Below, piece after piece: positions 27,666-36,312 of a stretch of 56,351 bases of DNA. Each line of letters opens with the position of its first letter. The stretch's first letter is position 1. Source of the DNA: Melioribacter sp051488665 (GTDB lineage: Bacteria; Bacteroidota; Ignavibacteria; Ignavibacteriales; Melioribacteraceae); the NCBI RefSeq assembly GCF_051488665.1, contig NZ_JBPSEG010000016.1, positions 1-56,351 on the forward strand. Reading direction: 5' to 3'. The notes under the pieces were generated by a model, which was not told where the DNA came from, did not search any database, and saw only the letters and a list, made by a program, of their open reading frames with translations. A program made the position numbers and the translations under genes.

Positions 27666-28661
27666 ATGAGTAATAATAACTTTATTATCACCCGGGAAGA
27701 AATTCCTCAATCTAATTTACCGTCCGGAAAGAATAACGGAACATCGCTGTCGGTTTGCGCGATTGTAGACGACGCAACCCGCGAAGGCTTTTCCGTTATT
27801 CCCGAATTGGGCGGCAGGTTATACGAACTCTATCTTTCGAACGGTAAAAAGGTCTATCAGGTATTGCGGCGTTTTAATCCGTCTTCGCTTGAAAGCCGGG
27901 ACGATTTATTTACCAACGCGAAAATGTGTCCTTATGTCGGAAGGGTCGACCGCGGCAAATATGTTTTCAACGGAAGCGAATATCAATTGCCTGTCAATTA
28001 CCCGGAAGAAGGCAACTCTTCGCACGGCTTGCTTTTCGATAAACCCTTCGAAGTCGCAGAGACTAAGAACGACGGTAACTTCGCGGAAATTGTTCTCGTA
28101 TACGAGTACAGGAAAGAAAACGAAGGCTACCCGTTCGATTTTAATATCACGATCGTTCATCGGATTGAAAAAGGGAAAGGATATTCATGCGTCACAAAGA
28201 TTGAAAATTTATCTGATACCGGAATACCCGTAGCGGACGGTTGGCATCCTTATTTCGATCTGAATGAAAAGATCGACAATCTAAAACTTCAACTCGACTC
28301 GGACGAAATGATTTTAACCGACGAAAACAGAATGCCTGCATCGCGCATCAAATACGGCGAGTTCAGAGCGCTGAAAAACTTGGGCGATACTTTTTTCGAT
28401 AATTGTTTTACTTTGATTCCCGAGAACGGTTTTGTTAATACCTTCCTTATTAACGAAAGGGAAGATTTGCGCATAAAAATATGGCAGGAAGCAGGCAGGG
28501 CAAAATATAATTATCTGGTTATTTATACTCCGCCGGACAGAAGAACAATTGCCATCGAGCCGATGACTTCCAACGTCAACGCTTTCAATAACGGCGAAGG
28601 TTTGATTATTCTGGAACCGGGGCGTTCATTCGAAACCGCTTTCGGAATTGCAGCAGTTTAA
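27666..28661 (+). CDS. galM: Aldose 1-epimerase (galactose mutarotase)
   Basis: 331 residues, no signal peptide. It interconverts alpha and beta anomers of galactose or glucose before the Leloir pathway. Visible family features: VIPELGGRLYELYL near the start, NSSHGLLFDKPFEV (first His), VADGWHPYFDL (catalytic His region) and IAIEPMTSNVNAFN (catalytic Glu region). It starts 15 bp after the glycosidase gene and closes the galactan block, linking extracellular depolymerisation to cytoplasmic galactose use. No galK or galT is seen in the window. Confidence 0.9.
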   Translation: MSNNNFIITREEIPQSNLPSGKNNGTSLSVCAIVDDATREGFSVIPELGGRLYELYLSNGKKVYQVLRRFNPSSLESRDDLFTNAKMCPYVGRVDRGKYVFNGSEYQLPVNYPEEGNSSHGLLFDKPFEVAETKNDGNFAEIVLVYEYRKENEGYPFDFNITIVHRIEKGKGYSCVTKIENLSDTGIPVADGWHPYFDLNEKIDNLKLQLDSDEMILTDENRMPASRIKYGEFRALKNLGDTFFDNCFTLIPENGFVNTFLINEREDLRIKIWQEAGRAKYNYLVIYTPPDRRTIAIEPMTSNVNAFNNGEGLIILEPGRSFETAFGIAAV

Positions 28662-28746
28662 TTTTACCTGCCTTATTAACCATAAACATACTTGCTTTTT
28701 CCCTGAGGATATATATCTTATATTTGTAAGAAAAACGGGGGATAAG

Positions 28747-29385
28747 ATGAAAAGTATGTTTATGGTTTTTTTATTTCTCTTTGCCGGTTTAACTACGGGG
28801 CAGGATAACGGCGCCATTAAACTGCCCGAGCCGGACACAAAAGGCGGAGTTCCATTAATGACCGCATTAAAGAACCGTGCGTCGAACAGAAATTTCGACA
28901 CGCTTTCGCTGTCGGTTCAACAGGTGTCGAATTTATTGTGGGCTGCTTACGGAATTAACCGGCAGGAAAGCGGCAAACGCACGGCGCCTTCCGCAATGAA
29001 TTGGCAGGAATATACAATCTATCTCTTTGACAAAAACGGCGTTTATGTTTACGACGCTCAATCTCATGCATTGAAGAAAATATTGGAAGGCGATTATCGA
29101 AGTTATTGCGGCGTACAGGACTTCGTGTCGGTCGCCCCTCTGAATCTTGTATACGTATCCGATTTTTCTAAATTAAGCCGCATCGAAGACGAGGAAATGA
29201 AAACAATGTTTACTTCGGCAGATTGCGGTTTTATAGCCCAGAATGTTTATCTCTATTGCTCTTCGGAAGGACTCGCCGTTGTGGTAAGAGGAATGATTGA
29301 AAGAGATAAATTGAGTTCGCTGCTAAAACTCAAACCGGAACAGAAAATAATTCTATCGCAGACGGTAGGATATCCGAAGAAATAG
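28747..29385 (+). CDS. Exported nitroreductase-like protein (SagB/ThcOx-type fold)
   Basis: 212 residues from the ATG at 28747, chosen because GGGGGATAAG precedes it and it begins with a good signal peptide (MKSMFMVFLFLFAGLTTGQ); a start 99 bp upstream would ruin this. The body is FMN-nitroreductase-like: LMTALKNRASNRNFD, QVSNLLWAAYGIN, APSAMNWQEYTIYLF, and FTSADCGFIAQNVYLYCSSEGLAVVVRG. Members bind FMN and oxidise or reduce small molecules; the physiological substrate here is unknown. TATATTTG at 28719-28726 matches the Bacteroidota -7 motif TAnnTTTG and may be its promoter, making it independent of galM. Exported forms of this fold are common in Bacteroidota. Confidence 0.78.
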   Translation: MKSMFMVFLFLFAGLTTGQDNGAIKLPEPDTKGGVPLMTALKNRASNRNFDTLSLSVQQVSNLLWAAYGINRQESGKRTAPSAMNWQEYTIYLFDKNGVYVYDAQSHALKKILEGDYRSYCGVQDFVSVAPLNLVYVSDFSKLSRIEDEEMKTMFTSADCGFIAQNVYLYCSSEGLAVVVRGMIERDKLSSLLKLKPEQKIILSQTVGYPKK

Positions 29386-29418
29386 TATTTTTGCATTTAA
29401 AAAGAAAAAGAGGTTTGC

Positions 29419-30762
29419 ATGAGCAAATTCAAATACGTGATTAAAAGAAGCGGAGCGGTCGTTCCGTTTAATCCCGATAGAATCGCAAATGTAATTTACA
29501 GAGCGGCTGTTGCCGTAGGCGGAAGGGATAAAGAAAGAGCTCAGTTCCTTGCCAAAGAAGTTGTGAAAGTGATGGAAGAAAAATTCGAAGAAGGTTATAA
29601 ACCGCACGTGGAAGAAATTCAGGATATTGTGGAAAAAGTATTGATTGAAAACGGACACGCAAAAGTAGCAAAGGAATTTATTTTATACAGAGAAGAAGCG
29701 GCAAGAAGAAGACGCGCCGACTCCAAACATTTTTCCAAACCGTCCGAGTTCATTCCGTGGGCTAAAGTCTGGCGTTCGCTCGACTGGGCGGTTTCACACA
29801 ATCTTCATACTGTCGAAGCTGCTAACGAAAGAATCCGCAACGGCGAATTCCCCCATATTGTCCACGAAGCTGAAACTGCTTACGAGACACAACTCGATAC
29901 AGCCGCGGAAATGATTAAAGAAAGAAGCGCCGAACTCAAAATGGTTTTTGTAAGCGGACCTTCATCTTCTGGAAAAACGACCACTACGCTTAAGCTCGAG
30001 CAGCGTCTCAACAAAATGGGAATGAAGTTCGTTCCTCTTATCGTCGATAATTATTTCTTCGATCTCGAACTTCATCCGAAAGATGAATTCGGGGACTATG
30101 ATTTCGAAACGCCGCAGGCGCTCGACCTCGAATTGATCAACGAGCATTTAATAAAACTTGCCGAAGGTCAGGAAGTAAAAATTCCCTATTACGATTTCAA
30201 AGAAGGCAAACGATATCTCGACAGAACGCCGATCAAAATTGAAATAGACGAAGTGCTTTTAATCGACAGTTTGCACGGGCTTTACCCTGAATTTGCAAAG
30301 GGAATTCCGGCTTCGCAGAAGTTTAAATTGTACCTCGAGCCGCTCCTTCAGATGAAAATGCCCGACGGTAAATATATTCGATGGACGGATTTAAGATTGA
30401 TAAGGAGGATGCTGAGGGATTCGGTTCATCGCGCTTATAATCCCGAGCAAACACTTCTCCACTGGCATTACGTTCGCTCTTCCGAAAAGAGAAACATTCT
30501 TCCGTATTGCAACACCGCCGATTATATTGTCAATACGTCGATGCCGTTCGAGGTGCCTCTTTATCGTCCCAAACTTCTAGATAATTTCCGGGAATGGGAA
30601 AAGAAATACGAAGGAGATCCGCTGCGCGTCGACGCTTACGAACGGGCTTCCCGCGTTAGAAAAATGCTCGAATCGATCGAACCTGTCGAGGACGATTCGT
30701 CTATTCCGGGCGATTCTGTTTTGAGAGAATTTATCGGCGGAAGCACGCTCAATTACCATTAG
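29419..30762 (+). CDS. ATP-cone domain fused to uridine-kinase-like P-loop kinase
   Basis: 447 residues, cytoplasmic. Residues about 3-92 form an ATP-cone (VIKRSGAVVPFNPDRIANVIYRAA), the nucleotide-sensing domain of ribonucleotide reductases and NrdR. A PRK/uridine-kinase domain follows with Walker A GPSSSGKTTTT (180-190) and DNYFFDLELHP. The usual uridine-kinase-like nucleoside kinases of this type carry a TGS-like N-terminus; the ATP-cone suggests allosteric control by ATP or dATP. The substrate, a nucleoside or phosphosugar, cannot be told from sequence. It ends in a strong hairpin shared with the convergent gene. Confidence 0.8.
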   Translation: MSKFKYVIKRSGAVVPFNPDRIANVIYRAAVAVGGRDKERAQFLAKEVVKVMEEKFEEGYKPHVEEIQDIVEKVLIENGHAKVAKEFILYREEAARRRRADSKHFSKPSEFIPWAKVWRSLDWAVSHNLHTVEAANERIRNGEFPHIVHEAETAYETQLDTAAEMIKERSAELKMVFVSGPSSSGKTTTTLKLEQRLNKMGMKFVPLIVDNYFFDLELHPKDEFGDYDFETPQALDLELINEHLIKLAEGQEVKIPYYDFKEGKRYLDRTPIKIEIDEVLLIDSLHGLYPEFAKGIPASQKFKLYLEPLLQMKMPDGKYIRWTDLRLIRRMLRDSVHRAYNPEQTLLHWHYVRSSEKRNILPYCNTADYIVNTSMPFEVPLYRPKLLDNFREWEKKYEGDPLRVDAYERASRVRKMLESIEPVEDDSSIPGDSVLREFIGGSTLNYH

Positions 30763-30767
30763 ACTTG

Positions 30768-30805
30768 AACAAACCGGAAGCAGACGCGTTTGCTTCCGGT
30801 TTGTT
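30768..30805. terminator. Bidirectional hairpin terminator
   Basis: AACAAACCGGAAGCA (30768-30782) and its exact reverse complement (30791-30805) give a 15-bp perfect stem with an 8-nt loop. T-rich sequence follows on the + strand (TTGTTTTC) and on the - strand the stem itself ends in TTGTT. It lies between two convergent genes and probably ends both transcripts. Confidence 0.85.
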
Positions 30806-30806
30806 T

Positions 30807-31841
30807 TCAGTCGAAATGCATATTAATCAGAGGCAGAACTTTCGTCCAGACAGAATTGTTTTTGGCTATGTTTATTAATCCGATCTGTACGCCGTTGAGA
30901 TTTTCCGCTACGTTAAAAATGCCGATTGTTAATCCGTTCTGACGGTCATAAACTTTATTGTACGCCGCAATTGAAACTCCTTTTAGATTGTCGACGTCGA
31001 GCCATCCCGGAGAAACGTTCAAACCGGTAAATGATTCCGCTTCTGTTTTATATCCCACGATGTTTATTCCCGCCACGTCTTCTTTGCTTACTATTGCAAG
31101 GAGGGATTGATTAAGTCCGTAGACTGAGCCCTGGCTTACAATTGCAACTCCGCCGAAATTAAATCCGCAAATATCTTCCTGGGAAACGAGCGCCAATGCC
31201 GATACGGAGATTCCTTTAATCGATTCCTGAGAAACTAACGCCAAACCCCCGACGTTAAGTCCCCGCATCTCTTCCTGCGACACCGTTGCAAGACCGCCAA
31301 AGTTTATGCCGTTTATTTCGCTTTGGCTGACGAGCGCCAGCAATGCAAAATTGAATCCGTTTAGACTGCCGTTGGCTACTGCCGCAAGTCCGCCGATATT
31401 GACGCCGGTTATGCTGCCGTTTGCCGCCAGCGCAATTCCGCCGAAATTAATGCCTTCAATATAACCGTTTGAAGCTACCGCAATACCGCTCAAATTAATT
31501 CCTCTCAAACCTTCTTCTGCCACCGCGGCGGCTAGTCCGAATGTTATTCCGTTTAATTTAGAAGCTGCGGGAGCCAATCCTATTGATATTCCGTTGACGG
31601 TTCCCGTAATACTCTCGCCTGGTTTCCAGAATGTAAAATTCAATCCGTTAATTGTACCCAAATCGCAGTCAGACGTATTAAAACGTATGCCGTTCCAATG
31701 CTTCGAATTTCCGAAGCTGATGCCGCTGTTATTAAAACCGATATTGAAAGCCCGGCTGTCGCAGTAGCTTGTGTCGTTTTCTTCCTGTGCAAGGACTGCA
31801 ACGAATGACAAAAGAATGAAAATGAAAATCGACTTTTTCAT
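30807..31841 (-). CDS. Secreted solenoid of 16-residue repeats (LA_2272-like surface repeat protein)
   Basis: 344 residues. Signal peptide MKKSIFIFILLSFVAVLAQ. From about residue 75 the chain is an almost perfect 16-residue repeat, for example GINFGGIALAANGSIT, GVNIGGLAAVANGSLN, GFNFALLALVSQSEIN, GINFGGLATVSQEEMR, about 15 coils in all. G-[ILVF]-[NS]-[FIVL] starts each coil and hydrophobic residues recur every second position, predicting a narrow beta-helix. It resembles the LA_2272/LA_2273 surface-repeat family known from Leptospira and Bacteroidota, whose function is unknown. It stands alone, convergent to the kinase gene. Confidence 0.7.
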   Translation of the reverse strand: MKKSIFIFILLSFVAVLAQEENDTSYCDSRAFNIGFNNSGISFGNSKHWNGIRFNTSDCDLGTINGLNFTFWKPGESITGTVNGISIGLAPAASKLNGITFGLAAAVAEEGLRGINLSGIAVASNGYIEGINFGGIALAANGSITGVNIGGLAAVANGSLNGFNFALLALVSQSEINGINFGGLATVSQEEMRGLNVGGLALVSQESIKGISVSALALVSQEDICGFNFGGVAIVSQGSVYGLNQSLLAIVSKEDVAGINIVGYKTEAESFTGLNVSPGWLDVDNLKGVSIAAYNKVYDRQNGLTIGIFNVAENLNGVQIGLINIAKNNSVWTKVLPLINMHFD

Positions 31842-31902
31842 AATACTTCCGTTAAAAAGTTTTTAGTATGCGATTGTTTAGACTCGTTAGAGGCGTGAAA
31901 AG

Positions 31903-32445
31903 TTACTTGCCAGAGAAAAAAAGTTTTTCGTGCAAAAAGGGTATTATAGCGGTCTTAAGACCTTCTGCGTATAATTCTTTTCTGTTCATTACTCCGCGCG
32001 TAAAAAATCCGATTGCGCCTTCTTTTTGTTTTGTGTTTTCACGGCTTGTCAATTCGTCCATAACCGTTCCTAGCTCGATGCCGTCGAGAAGTTTTTGCGT
32101 GATTGAATCCGGCAGTTCGAAAAAAGGAGAGAGTCCGTAAGAATCTCTTTTATTTGAATCGAGAATACACATACAGCCGAACGCAAACCATTTGCCGTAC
32201 AGCTTTGTTATTCCGCCTTCGATTCCCACATAAAAATCGGCTCTTTCGGATTTATCGTTAAAAAGACTATAAAGATGAAACGCCCGGTTGTAAGCTCCGC
32301 GGAAAGTTTCGTCGCCGACGGGCTGCGGACTGACGCCCGAGGGAGCGTCGTACGATTCCACTTTCTGATTGTTGAAGTAAATCGAAAATACTTCTCGCGC
32401 CGCTTCTATTTTAACGGGATTTTTTGAGCCGACGATAATTTTCAT
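31903..32445 (-). CDS. yjjX: Inosine/xanthosine triphosphatase, YjjX family
   Basis: 180 residues. It hydrolyses non-canonical ITP/XTP, keeping deaminated purines out of nucleic acids. Family marks: MKIIVGSKNPVKIEAAREVF at the N-terminus, PSGVSPQPVGDETFRGAYNRA, and YVGIEGGITKLYGKWFAFG. Length is normal for DUF84/YjjX. It begins 4 bp after nadA, so it is the last gene of the NAD biosynthesis operon; a house-cleaning nucleotidase is a sensible companion. Divergent from nothing else; no terminator is evident after it. Confidence 0.88.
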   Translation of the reverse strand: MKIIVGSKNPVKIEAAREVFSIYFNNQKVESYDAPSGVSPQPVGDETFRGAYNRAFHLYSLFNDKSERADFYVGIEGGITKLYGKWFAFGCMCILDSNKRDSYGLSPFFELPDSITQKLLDGIELGTVMDELTSRENTKQKEGAIGFFTRGVMNRKELYAEGLKTAIIPFLHEKLFFSGK

Positions 32446-32449
32446 TTTA

Positions 32450-33391
32450 TTAAACTATTGATAACATTCTGTCGATCGGGATGCGGGCTTTTTGAGCAAT
32501 CTCCTCGGGCACTTTTACTTCGTATTTATCGTGAAGGAGCGACTCGTATAATTTCTCGAGAGTTATCATTTTCATGTACTCGCAAACCGACTCGTCGCTT
32601 ATCGGATAATAATCCGATTGCGGTTTGATTTTTTTCAACCGGTGAAGAATGCCGACTTCAGTGGCAATAACGAATTCATCCGCGTCGGTTTCTTTAACGT
32701 AGTTGATCATCCCTTCGGTAGAAAATATATGAATGTTTTTGCAGTCGAAATAGAGCTGGGATTTCAGCATGCACGAAGTCGAACAGCCGCATTCGGGATG
32801 AATCAAAAATTCGGCGTTCGGATGTTTGGCGCGCGCGTCGTCGAAATTTACGTCGCCTATTTTTTCGTGAACGTGGCAGGCTCCGTTCCAGATTTCCATT
32901 TTTCTGCCGGTAACCGAGCTTACATACATTCCCAAAAAGCGGTCGGGCAGAAAGAGTATCTTTTTCTCTTTTGGAATCGATTCTACTACTTTCACGGCAT
33001 TCGACGACGTTACGCAGTAGTCGCTTTCGGCTTTGACTTCGGCGGTTGTATTCACATAGGATACAACGACCGCGTCTGGATGCTCTTTCTTCCAGGCTCT
33101 CAATTGTTCTGCGTCGATAGTAGAAGCCAGAGAGCAGCCGGCTTCCGGATCGGGAATCAAAACTTTTTTGTCGGGCGATATAATCGAAGCGGTTTCCGCC
33201 ATAAAGTGAACTCCGCAAAATACGATTACATCGGCATCGGTCTTTGCCGCCTGCTGCGAAAGTCCCAGTGAATCGCCCACGAAATCCGCTATATCCTGTA
33301 TCTCGGGTATTTGATAGTTGTGAGCGAGTATAACGGCGTTCTTTTCTTTTTTCAGTCGTGTGATTTCATTTATAATCTCTTTCATTTTCAA
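32450..33391 (-). CDS. nadA: Quinolinate synthase
   Basis: 313 residues. It condenses iminoaspartate with dihydroxyacetone phosphate to quinolinate, using a [4Fe-4S] cluster. Visible signatures: AVILAHNYQIPEIQD at the start, cysteine-containing VIVFCGVHFMAETA, FLPDRFLGMYV, and HPECGCSTSC with the cluster cysteines, then EVGILHRLKK. It overlaps nadC by 4 bp (33388-33391), typical of translational coupling. Order nadB-nadC-nadA completes de novo quinolinate to NaMN synthesis from aspartate. Confidence 0.97.
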   Translation of the reverse strand: MKMKEIINEITRLKKEKNAVILAHNYQIPEIQDIADFVGDSLGLSQQAAKTDADVIVFCGVHFMAETASIISPDKKVLIPDPEAGCSLASTIDAEQLRAWKKEHPDAVVVSYVNTTAEVKAESDYCVTSSNAVKVVESIPKEKKILFLPDRFLGMYVSSVTGRKMEIWNGACHVHEKIGDVNFDDARAKHPNAEFLIHPECGCSTSCMLKSQLYFDCKNIHIFSTEGMINYVKETDADEFVIATEVGILHRLKKIKPQSDYYPISDESVCEYMKMITLEKLYESLLHDKYEVKVPEEIAQKARIPIDRMLSIV

Positions 33392-34242
33392 ACCCGTTTT
33401 TTGTTTGATATTTTCATGCTAAGGTCGAGCGCTTTAACCGAATGAGTAAGCGACCCGACGGAAATGAAATCGACGCCTGTAGAGGCGATTTTTTTAATGC
33501 GTTTTAAATCAACGTTGCCGGACGCTTCCGTTTTGCATTTGCCCTTTATCAGTTTAACGGCTTTTTTCATTTGAGAAATTGTCATATTGTCGAGCATTAT
33601 AATATCGGCGCCGGCGTCGATAGCTTCTTGCACTTCGATCAAATTAGTCGTTTCTACTTCCACTTTGTATTTTTCGCCGTATTTTTTTCGTACGCGGTTA
33701 ACGGCGTTTTTAATGCCTCCGGCGGCTTCAATATGATTGTCTTTTATCAACACCATATCATAAAGTCCGAAACGGTGATTTGTTCCTCCGCCCGCATTCA
33801 CTCCGTATTTGTCGAGGAGTCTCAGTCCGGGAGCCGTCTTTCTCGTGTCGAGTATTTTTACGTTTGTATCGGCGAGGGTTTCAATAAATTTACGCGTAGC
33901 GGTAGCTATTCCCGAAATCCGTTGAAGGAAATTCAAAGCCGTTCTCTCTCCTGAAAGTAATGCCCGCAGATTGCCTGTAACCTCGGCGATTTTTTGTCCC
34001 TTTGTTACGGCGTCGCCTTCGGCTGCGTAATTTTTCCACTTTGAATTGCCGTCGAGTTTTTTGAAAACTTCTTTTGCAACGAAAAGACCGGCAACTACGC
34101 CCGGCTCTTTGGCATAAATAGCTGCGGTTCCTTTTTGACTCGCGGGTATAATTGCTTTTGTAGTTACATCGCCTTTGCCGATATCTTCTTTTAAAGCGGC
34201 TTGAATGATTCGATCGATGCTTTTTCTGTCGGTTTTTTTCAT
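33388..34242 (-). CDS. nadC: Nicotinate-nucleotide pyrophosphorylase (quinolinate phosphoribosyltransferase)
   Basis: 284 residues. It converts quinolinate and PRPP to nicotinate mononucleotide with loss of CO2. Signatures: ALKEDIGKGDVTTKAII, LDTRKTAPGLRLLDKYGV followed by GGGTNHRFGLYDMVLIKDNH, DAGADIIMLDNM, and EASGNVDLKRIKKIASTG. Length is standard. It starts 2 bp after the nadB stop and overlaps nadA, so the three act as one operon. Confidence 0.97.
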   Translation of the reverse strand: MKKTDRKSIDRIIQAALKEDIGKGDVTTKAIIPASQKGTAAIYAKEPGVVAGLFVAKEVFKKLDGNSKWKNYAAEGDAVTKGQKIAEVTGNLRALLSGERTALNFLQRISGIATATRKFIETLADTNVKILDTRKTAPGLRLLDKYGVNAGGGTNHRFGLYDMVLIKDNHIEAAGGIKNAVNRVRKKYGEKYKVEVETTNLIEVQEAIDAGADIIMLDNMTISQMKKAVKLIKGKCKTEASGNVDLKRIKKIASTGVDFISVGSLTHSVKALDLSMKISNKKRV

Positions 34243-34244
34243 TT

Positions 34245-35810
34245 CTAAAACTTCCTCAGTTCGGGTTCTGACCCCTTTTTATGAATAATCGTAACTTTGA
34301 ATTTCCCGTCCGGGTCGGGAAAATCTGAACGTTTGTGGCAGCCTCTGCTCTCTTCTCTTAATAGCGCGGCATTTAATATCATGCTTGCAAGATTTAACAA
34401 ACCGGCGATTCTGCTGCCGTAATATTCGTCCGGCGTTTTGTCGTATTCGTTGCCGATTTTTGAAATTTCTTTCAATGCGGAATTTAAGACAGCTCTGGAA
34501 CGTACTATTCCGGCATTGTTCCACAATAAGTCGGCTGTTTTATTTTTGATATCGATAAATATTTCGGAATTGTTTTCGTCGATTTCAAAGTCGATTGTTC
34601 CGGGTTCCGCACTGTCTTTTAATTCTTTGTCGTTTTGAACCGCAAAATCGACGGCGCGTTTGCCGAACACGAGACATTCGAGCAGCGAATTGCTTGCAAG
34701 CCTGTTTGCGCCGTGAACTCCCGTAGAAGCGGTTTCGCCGACTGCGTAGAGACGATTGATGTTTGTTCTTCCGTTGACGTCGGTTTTTATACCGCCGATA
34801 GTGTAATGAGCCGCAGGTGCAATCGGAACGGGATCTTTCGTAATATCGACGCCGTATTTCAAAGCCTCGTTATAAATGTGCGAAAATCTTTTTTTTATTT
34901 TACCGGCGTCGAGATGATTCATCAAAAGAAAAACGCTCTTTTTTTTCGTTCTTTTTAATTCTTCATAGATAGCTTCGGAAACAATATCTCTTGTTGCAAG
35001 TTCGGATTTGTCCAGGTCCTGCAAAAAACGAATGCCTTCGTGATTGACGATATAAGCGCCTTCGCCTCTGACCGCTTCGCTTATCAAAAAAGTCTCGTCG
35101 CTGCCGGTATAAAACGAAGTGGGATGAAACTGTATGAATTCCATACTTTCTATTTCTGCGCCCGCTTCGTATGCAAGGTTAATTCCTTCTCCGGTGGATG
35201 TGTGCGGATTTGTTGAAAACGAATAGATTGCGGAATAACCGCCCGTGGCAAGGATTACCGACTTGCCGCTCAAATAAAAACTTTTTTTGTCGCTGTGATT
35301 GTACGCAAAAACTCCGAGGCATTCGCCGTCAACAACGTGAAGTTTATAAACGAGAGTGTTTTCTAAAATCGTAATATTGTTGTTGTCATAAATAAAATTA
35401 AGAATAAAATTGACGACCTCTTTGCCCGTTGCGTCGCCTCCTGCGTGAAGAACTCTTTTGCGCGAGTGTCCGCCTTCCAATCCGAAACTGATTTTACCGT
35501 TTTCGGAGTCGAATTTCATGCCCGCTGAAATTAATTCTTTAACTCGGTCGATTCCTTCGTTGACCAATATTTCAACGGCGGTTTCGTTGCAAAGTCCCGC
35601 TCCGGCTTTTAATGTGTCTTCAAAATGAAGTTCGGGCGAGTCGTCTTCGCTTAAAGCCGCCGCAATGCCGCCCTGAGCAAGGTACGAGTTGCTGATTTCG
35701 ATTGTCGTTTTTGTCAAAAGCGCAACTCTTCCGTGTTCCGAAGCTTTTAATGCGGAATAGAGCCCCGCCAGTCCTGCGCCTACTATTATGAAGTCGTATT
35801 TATTTTTCAT
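34245..35810 (-). CDS. nadB: L-aspartate oxidase
   Basis: 521 residues, an FAD flavoprotein oxidising L-aspartate to iminoaspartate, the first step of de novo NAD synthesis. N-terminal Rossmann motif DFIIVGAGLAGLYSALKA, then SYLAQGGIAAAL, GGHSRKRVLHAGGDATGKE, the active-site region MEFIQFHPTSFY, AAHYTIGGIKTD and GANRLASNSLLECLVFGKRA; the C-terminal helical domain carries the usual RAVLNSAL stretch. It is the first gene of the - strand nad operon; a promoter must lie in the 129 bp shared with the divergent thioredoxin gene. Confidence 0.96.
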   Translation of the reverse strand: MKNKYDFIIVGAGLAGLYSALKASEHGRVALLTKTTIEISNSYLAQGGIAAALSEDDSPELHFEDTLKAGAGLCNETAVEILVNEGIDRVKELISAGMKFDSENGKISFGLEGGHSRKRVLHAGGDATGKEVVNFILNFIYDNNNITILENTLVYKLHVVDGECLGVFAYNHSDKKSFYLSGKSVILATGGYSAIYSFSTNPHTSTGEGINLAYEAGAEIESMEFIQFHPTSFYTGSDETFLISEAVRGEGAYIVNHEGIRFLQDLDKSELATRDIVSEAIYEELKRTKKKSVFLLMNHLDAGKIKKRFSHIYNEALKYGVDITKDPVPIAPAAHYTIGGIKTDVNGRTNINRLYAVGETASTGVHGANRLASNSLLECLVFGKRAVDFAVQNDKELKDSAEPGTIDFEIDENNSEIFIDIKNKTADLLWNNAGIVRSRAVLNSALKEISKIGNEYDKTPDEYYGSRIAGLLNLASMILNAALLREESRGCHKRSDFPDPDGKFKVTIIHKKGSEPELRKF

Positions 35811-35939
35811 TTTGTGTTAATGTTAAAAAACAAAATACAAATCTAAAGATGAATAATTATAAAATCACCGGTTTGAATCCTTTCGAGAAAAAAATCATCA
35901 GATTAGCTGTACAAATTAATAAATTATAAGAGGAATATC

Positions 35940-36290
35940 ATGCTTCACACAAATCTTACTCATGTTCTTTCGAAAGACGAACATTCCAAATTGTTGCAGG
36001 AAAATGAAAACGTTATGATTTGCTGCGGACGAATGGGTCCGATGTGCATACCTGTTTATGAAGTAATGGAAGAACTCGAAAACGAATATCCGCACGTTAA
36101 ATTTGCAGATATGGAATTCGATCTTCCCGACGCCAGCGTTATAAGAGATTTACCCGAATGCAGAAACTTTGCGGGCTTGCCGTTCGTGGTTTATTATAAA
36201 AACGGTAAAGTAGTTAAAGCTACAAGCAGCATTCAAACAAGAGATCAAATTACCGCTATATTAGACGAGCATTTCGGTAAAAACGATTAA
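35940..36290 (+). CDS. Atypical thioredoxin with CC-GRMGPM-C active site
   Basis: 116 residues of thioredoxin fold. Instead of WCGPC the active-site region reads ICCGRMGPMCIPVY with cysteines at 28, 29 and 36. The cis-proline loop FAGLPFVVYYKNGKVV is present. It directly precedes a thioredoxin reductase (22 bp gap), so it is probably that enzyme's partner in thiol-disulfide exchange. The longer cysteine spacing and missing Trp predict an altered redox potential or a metal-binding role. Promoter lies in the region shared with nadB. Confidence 0.82.
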   Translation: MLHTNLTHVLSKDEHSKLLQENENVMICCGRMGPMCIPVYEVMEELENEYPHVKFADMEFDLPDASVIRDLPECRNFAGLPFVVYYKNGKVVKATSSIQTRDQITAILDEHFGKND

Positions 36291-36312
36291 TTAATTTTCC
36301 CGGAGCATCAAG

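Noticed and set aside
28648..28746. Upstream start for the nitroreductase-like protein
   Set aside because: Would place 33 non-conserved residues before a good signal peptide and overlap galM; the later ATG has a clear ribosome-binding site.
32618..33271. 217-codon open frame opposite nadA
   Set aside because: Lies antisense within a highly conserved NAD gene and encodes no recognisable domain; an effect of codon composition.
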